This document shows positions 60,891-64,000 of a stretch of DNA of 64,000 nucleotides, in pieces; within the stretch, counting starts at the first letter, position 1; every line of letters begins with the position of its first letter. The position numbers and the translations under genes were made by a program. This DNA comes from Pseudomonadota bacterium. Lineage in GTDB: Bacteria > Pseudomonadota > Alphaproteobacteria > Rhizobiales > Xanthobacteraceae. The notes beneath the pieces are model-generated. The model was given only the letters and a program-made list of their open reading frames with translations. It was not told the origin of the DNA and did no database searches. The stretch lies in the NCBI GenBank assembly GCA_023422775.1, contig JAFAGM010000084.1, positions 71,286-135,285 of the forward strand, in the 5' to 3' direction.

Positions 60891-62084
60891 ATGCCCTTCC
60901 CACGCGCTTCGCAGGCCCTAACCCGCTTCACCGTGCTCGATCTCACCCGCGTTCGCTCCGGCCCCACTTGCGTGCGGCAGCTGGCGGACTGGGGCGCCAA
61001 CGTCATCAAGATCGACGCGCTGCTGGAAGACGGTGGTGGCGAGCAGCCGGGCGGGCCGCGGCAAGGCTCCGACTTTCAGAATTTGCACCGCAACAAGCGG
61101 GCGATGACGCTGAACCTGAAGGATCCGAAGGGCCTCGAAGTGTTCAAGCGCCTCGCCGAGCAGGCCGACGTCGTCGTCGAGAACTTCCGTCCCGACGTCA
61201 AGGCCAAGCTCGGCATCGACTACGAAAGCCTGCGCGGCATCAACCCGCGCATCGTCTACGGCAGCATCTCCGGCTTCGGCCAGGACGGGCCGTATCACAA
61301 GCGGCCAGGCTTCGATCAGATTGCGCAGGGCATGGGCGGACTGATGTCGATCACCGGCGCGCCGGGCGAAGGTCCGATGCGGGTCGGCATTCCCGTCGCC
61401 GACCTCACCGCCGGGCTGTTCTGCGCGATCGGCATCCTCACCGCACTCCTGGAGCGCGACGTTTCCGGCGAGGGCCAGTGGGTGCAGACCTCGCTGCTGC
61501 AGGCGCAAATATTCATGCTGGATTTCCAGGCCTCGCGCTGGCTGATGGAAAAGGACGTCGCCAAGCAGGCCGGCAACAATCATCCGACCTCCATCCCGAC
61601 CGGCGTGTTCAAGACCTCCGACGGCTACATCAACATCGCCACCACCGGCGGACGGATCTGGGAGCGCTGCGCCCAGGCGATCGGCGCGCCCGAACTGGTC
61701 ACCAACCCGGATTACGCTACCGCGCCTGCGCGCTCGAAGAACCGTGATACCCTCAATGCGACGATCGGCAGGCTCACCGAGAAGAAATCGACGGAGACCT
61801 GGGTCAGGGAATTGAACGAGGCTGGCGTGCCATGCGGTCCGATCTATTCGATCGACCAGATGTTCGACGACGCCCAGGTCAAACACCTCGGCATCGCGCA
61901 ACATGTGCCGAACGACGAGAACCGTCACATTCAACTGGTGGGCCAGCCGGTGACGCTGTCGCGCACGCCCAGCAGGATGGCGGCGCGCCCGCCGGAATTT
62001 GGCGAGCAGACCGAGGAGGTTCTTGCCGAGTTCGGTTTCGGCAAGGACGAGATTGCCGAGTTGCGGCAGCGCAAGGTGGTGTGA
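60891..62084 (+). CDS. CaiB/BaiF-type CoA transferase (class III)
   Basis: A 397-residue class III CoA transferase. LDLTRVRSGPTCVRQLADWGA and DPKGLEVFKRL are family landmarks; the likely catalytic Asp is Asp171 in PVADLTAG. It moves CoA between carboxylic acids; substrate unknown. An AGAAGAAGG ribosome site precedes the ATG. It is not connected to the glycan or the RiPP-like genes by function that I can see. Confidence 0.92.
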   Translation: MPFPRASQALTRFTVLDLTRVRSGPTCVRQLADWGANVIKIDALLEDGGGEQPGGPRQGSDFQNLHRNKRAMTLNLKDPKGLEVFKRLAEQADVVVENFRPDVKAKLGIDYESLRGINPRIVYGSISGFGQDGPYHKRPGFDQIAQGMGGLMSITGAPGEGPMRVGIPVADLTAGLFCAIGILTALLERDVSGEGQWVQTSLLQAQIFMLDFQASRWLMEKDVAKQAGNNHPTSIPTGVFKTSDGYINIATTGGRIWERCAQAIGAPELVTNPDYATAPARSKNRDTLNATIGRLTEKKSTETWVRELNEAGVPCGPIYSIDQMFDDAQVKHLGIAQHVPNDENRHIQLVGQPVTLSRTPSRMAARPPEFGEQTEEVLAEFGFGKDEIAELRQRKVV

Positions 62085-62218
62085 GCCGAGCCCGCGCCGC
62101 CCTGTCCGGCCACATTGCCGCTGCAATGGAATAGGTATACTCTTCGCGCTGCTCAGCCGGCCAGGCGCCGGCCTTTCGTTCGATCCCCGGGATACGTCGC
62201 GAAAAGTGGAGCAAGACC

Positions 62219-62476
62219 ATGGCGATTACCACGCTGAAGGTTCTGGCGAGCATCCTGCAAATGCACGGGCCGGGCGCAACGGTACAGAGCGATCATCAGG
62301 GCATCGACGCGTTGCTGAGTGATCTGCAGAATCCCGACCAGCCTGCAGCAACCGAGGTCTATTTCAGACGCGGCGCGTTTGCCCGCGGGCCGCGAGCGGG
62401 CGCCTTCCGCAAGGGCGGCGGATACTACCCCGGCGCGGGTGCGTTCCGCAGGGGCGGATTTGTTCGCGGATACTAG
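62219..62476 (+). CDS. Candidate RiPP precursor with Gly/Arg/Phe-rich core
   Basis: An 85-residue peptide. Residues 1-47 look like a leader (TLKVLASILQMHG, then IDALLSDLQNP). Residues 48-85 are a compositionally distinct core made of Gly, Ala, Arg and aromatic residues. The core holds five aromatic-X-Arg/Lys units: F49-R-R51, F54-A-R56, F63-R-K65, F76-R-R78 and F81-V-R83, spaced by Gly-rich linkers, plus a YYPG. Three-residue cyclophane enzymes crosslink an aromatic ring to a residue two positions on, often Arg, Lys, Asn or Asp. GTGGAG precedes the ATG. The radical SAM enzyme gene starts 53 bp after the stop. Confidence 0.75.
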   Translation: MAITTLKVLASILQMHGPGATVQSDHQGIDALLSDLQNPDQPAATEVYFRRGAFARGPRAGAFRKGGGYYPGAGAFRRGGFVRGY

Positions 62477-62529
62477 ACCGATCGCTGCCCGAAATCTCGT
62501 AGCTTGACCAAGTCTATTCTGGTGCCGCC

Positions 62530-63711
62530 ATGTCGGCTGACGATTCAGATTCCGTCACCTTTCAGGATCAGCCGATCACGCAGTTGCTGGTCAAGGTGGC
62601 CGCGCGATGCAACATCGATTGCTCCTATTGCTACTGGTTCCGCGACGCTTCCGTCTACAGCAAGCCGAAACTGATGAACCCCGACGTGCTGCATCAACTG
62701 ATGCGGCGCATCGAACAGCATGTCGCCCGATACGCGCTCGTCGATTTCCCGATCATCCTGCACGGCGGCGAACCCCTGCTCTGGGGCGTCGATAATTTCC
62801 ACCGCTTTGCGCAAGGCTGTGAGGAAATTTCGTCCCGAACGGGCTGCGAGATCCCCGTCGCGGTCACCACCAACGGCCTGCTGATCGACGATGAATGGCT
62901 GGACTGCTTCGAGACGCGCAACATCTCGGTCGCAATCAGTATCGATGGACCGGCGCATATTCACGACATCAACCGCCGCACGTTTCAGGGCACCGGCACC
63001 CACGCCGCCGTGGAGCGCGCCGCCCGCATGCTGGTATCGCGCGACATCGGCGTCAGCGCTCTCGCCGTATGCCAGCCCGCCTACCCGCCGGAGGACTATG
63101 TCGCGTTCTTCGCCGCCTGCGGAATCGCCAACTACGACATCATGATCCCCGACGCGACGGTGGACGAGAAGCCGCCCTCCATTGCCGCGTTCTACAAGGG
63201 CTTGTTCGACCTGTGGCTGGCGGCCAACCGCAGCGCGCCCACCGCCAATATCAGGATCATCTCGGACATGATCACCGCCCTGCTCGGCAACAATTCGCCG
63301 ACCGAAGGCGTCGGCCACAAAGCGATCGAACTCTGCACCGTGATGACCGACGGCACCGTGGAGGCGCACGACGTGCTGCGGATTGCCGGCGACGGCTCCA
63401 GCGCGACCAGGTTCAACATCTTCGAGCACGCGATCGACGAGGTCAGGAAAGAACCCCGCTGGCGCGCCGCGCGCGACGCCTCGATCAACCTTTGCGTAAA
63501 ATGCCGCGAGTGCAGGTTCATGAACGCCTGCGGCGGCGGCTACCTTCCGCATCGCTACTCCAGGAAGAACGGCTACGACAATCCGTCGGTCTATTGCGAT
63601 GACCTCTACTCGATGTTCGAGAACATGGAATCCGTTCTGGAGAAGCACATTTACGTCAGCAAGCAGGGTGGAGAGCGCATCGAATTGCGCGAGACATTGC
63701 CAAGCGCTTGA
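62530..63711 (+). CDS. Radical SAM/SPASM peptide maturase, cyclophane-forming type
   Basis: A 393-residue enzyme. Residues 27-34 hold the CX3CX2C motif (Cys27, Cys31, Cys34) for the SAM-binding 4Fe-4S cluster; HGGEPLLW follows at 78-85 and SIDGPAHIHD at 137-146. The C-terminal SPASM region has Cys269 and then Cys322, 325, 328, 334 and 356 in the layout C-x2-C-x2-C-x5-CGGGYLPHRYS-x-YC, the pattern I associate with FxsB/GrrM-like cyclophane-forming maturases. It should bind two auxiliary clusters. With the upstream Gly/Arg/Phe peptide it forms a two-gene RiPP locus. No protease or transporter gene is adjacent; the window ends soon after. Confidence 0.85.
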   Translation: MSADDSDSVTFQDQPITQLLVKVAARCNIDCSYCYWFRDASVYSKPKLMNPDVLHQLMRRIEQHVARYALVDFPIILHGGEPLLWGVDNFHRFAQGCEEISSRTGCEIPVAVTTNGLLIDDEWLDCFETRNISVAISIDGPAHIHDINRRTFQGTGTHAAVERAARMLVSRDIGVSALAVCQPAYPPEDYVAFFAACGIANYDIMIPDATVDEKPPSIAAFYKGLFDLWLAANRSAPTANIRIISDMITALLGNNSPTEGVGHKAIELCTVMTDGTVEAHDVLRIAGDGSSATRFNIFEHAIDEVRKEPRWRAARDASINLCVKCRECRFMNACGGGYLPHRYSRKNGYDNPSVYCDDLYSMFENMESVLEKHIYVSKQGGERIELRETLPSA

Positions 63712-63731
63712 TGAGCGCCCGCTGGCTGGAG

Positions 63732-63987
63732 AGACTGCCCGACGGGCAAATCACTTCCACATCAGGCACCGTCGCGCCGTCCATCCCTTCGCGAAAAAAT
63801 ATTCCGCTCGTGCCGTCGAGCAAATCAGTGGTTTAATTCCGCGCGTCACACCCGTTACGAGGGGCGGCTCGCAATCGTCACGAACGCGCGGTGGGATGCG
63901 GTGGACACAAGAGCTGCGACTGACGAGTGCGGCTCGAGTGTACGGCGAAGTCGTGTGGTCCTGACGCCGCGGTGCTGGCGTCAAGTT
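63732..63987 (+). repeat. ~250-bp interspersed repeat, copy B
   Basis: Same orientation and near-identical sequence to 3751-4002, with the same left palindrome, the AATATTCCGCTCG segment and the right-end GACGCCGCGGTGCTGGCGTCAAGTT. Differences are scattered substitutions and a small length change near 63900-63945. It follows the radical SAM gene directly. It may continue past the window edge. Confidence 0.85.
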
Positions 63988-64000
63988 GCGCAAAGGCTCG

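Overview
The window reads as a chromosomal stretch of a high-GC alphaproteobacterium, most likely Bradyrhizobium or a close relative (Nitrobacteraceae). The reasons are the dense branched-chain-amino-acid-type (Liv) ABC operons with embedded acyl-CoA ligases, the TctC-type binding protein, the many short palindromic intergenic repeats of the kind common in that genus, and the codon and GC character. The genus is an inference from gene content; no rRNA, tRNA or species marker lies in the window.

Layout. 1-7.6 kb: the 3' part of an SLC13-type permease, an alpha/beta-hydrolase/adenylate-cyclase fusion, an EthD-like protein, a repeat-filled 0.77-kb gap with one small ORF, a Baeyer-Villiger-type monooxygenase and a GT87-like membrane protein. 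7.6-13.3 kb: an activated-methyl-cycle group on the minus strand (ahcY, metK, an unusual HTH-methyltransferase, a MetE-like methyltransferase). 13.3-18 kb: a complete minus-strand Liv-type ABC operon (binding protein, H, M, G, F) behind a long leader with a perfect operator-like dyad. 18.3-22.2 kb: a small lipoprotein, purU, a HemD-like protein, a Tat-exported TctC binding protein and a Crp-type regulator. 22.5-32.1 kb: a second Liv-type operon with an AMP-forming acyl-CoA ligase placed between the G and H genes, then an AGE-family epimerase and a PaaK-like protein.

32.2-60.7 kb is one large surface-glycan region, almost all on the plus strand and held together by 4-bp stop/start overlaps. 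It has two parts. Part A (32.9-44.6 kb) combines a CBS-fused heptose-kinase-like GHMP enzyme, a NeuB-type synthase fused to a second TIM barrel, a CMP-ulosonate synthetase, three SDRs, a lone sugar-isomerase-like TIM barrel, a methyltransferase, a PhyH-like dioxygenase and a guanylyltransferase-phosphatase fusion (HddC-GmhB type). No standard nonulosonic acid route uses this set, so its product is open. Part B (44.7-53.8 kb) is a recognisable legionaminic-acid-type pathway (legB, legC, legG, legI, ptmE, ptmF, legF/ptmB, ptmA). No LegH acetyltransferase is seen, and a formyltransferase sits in the operon, which suggests an N-formylated legionaminic-type sugar. Export and assembly genes follow (Wzx flippase, a second methyltransferase/PhyH pair, two capsule-synthesis-type proteins, a GT2).

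60.9-63.7 kb: a CaiB-type CoA transferase, then a two-gene locus that looks like a RiPP system: an 85-residue peptide whose Gly/Arg/Phe-rich tail carries five aromatic-X-Arg/Lys units, followed 53 bp later by a radical SAM/SPASM enzyme of the cyclophane-forming (GrrM/FxsB-like) type. This locus, the NeuB-TIM fusion locus and the formyl-legionaminic variant are the strongest candidates for undescribed biology. A ~250-bp interspersed repeat occurs once near each end of the window in the same orientation.
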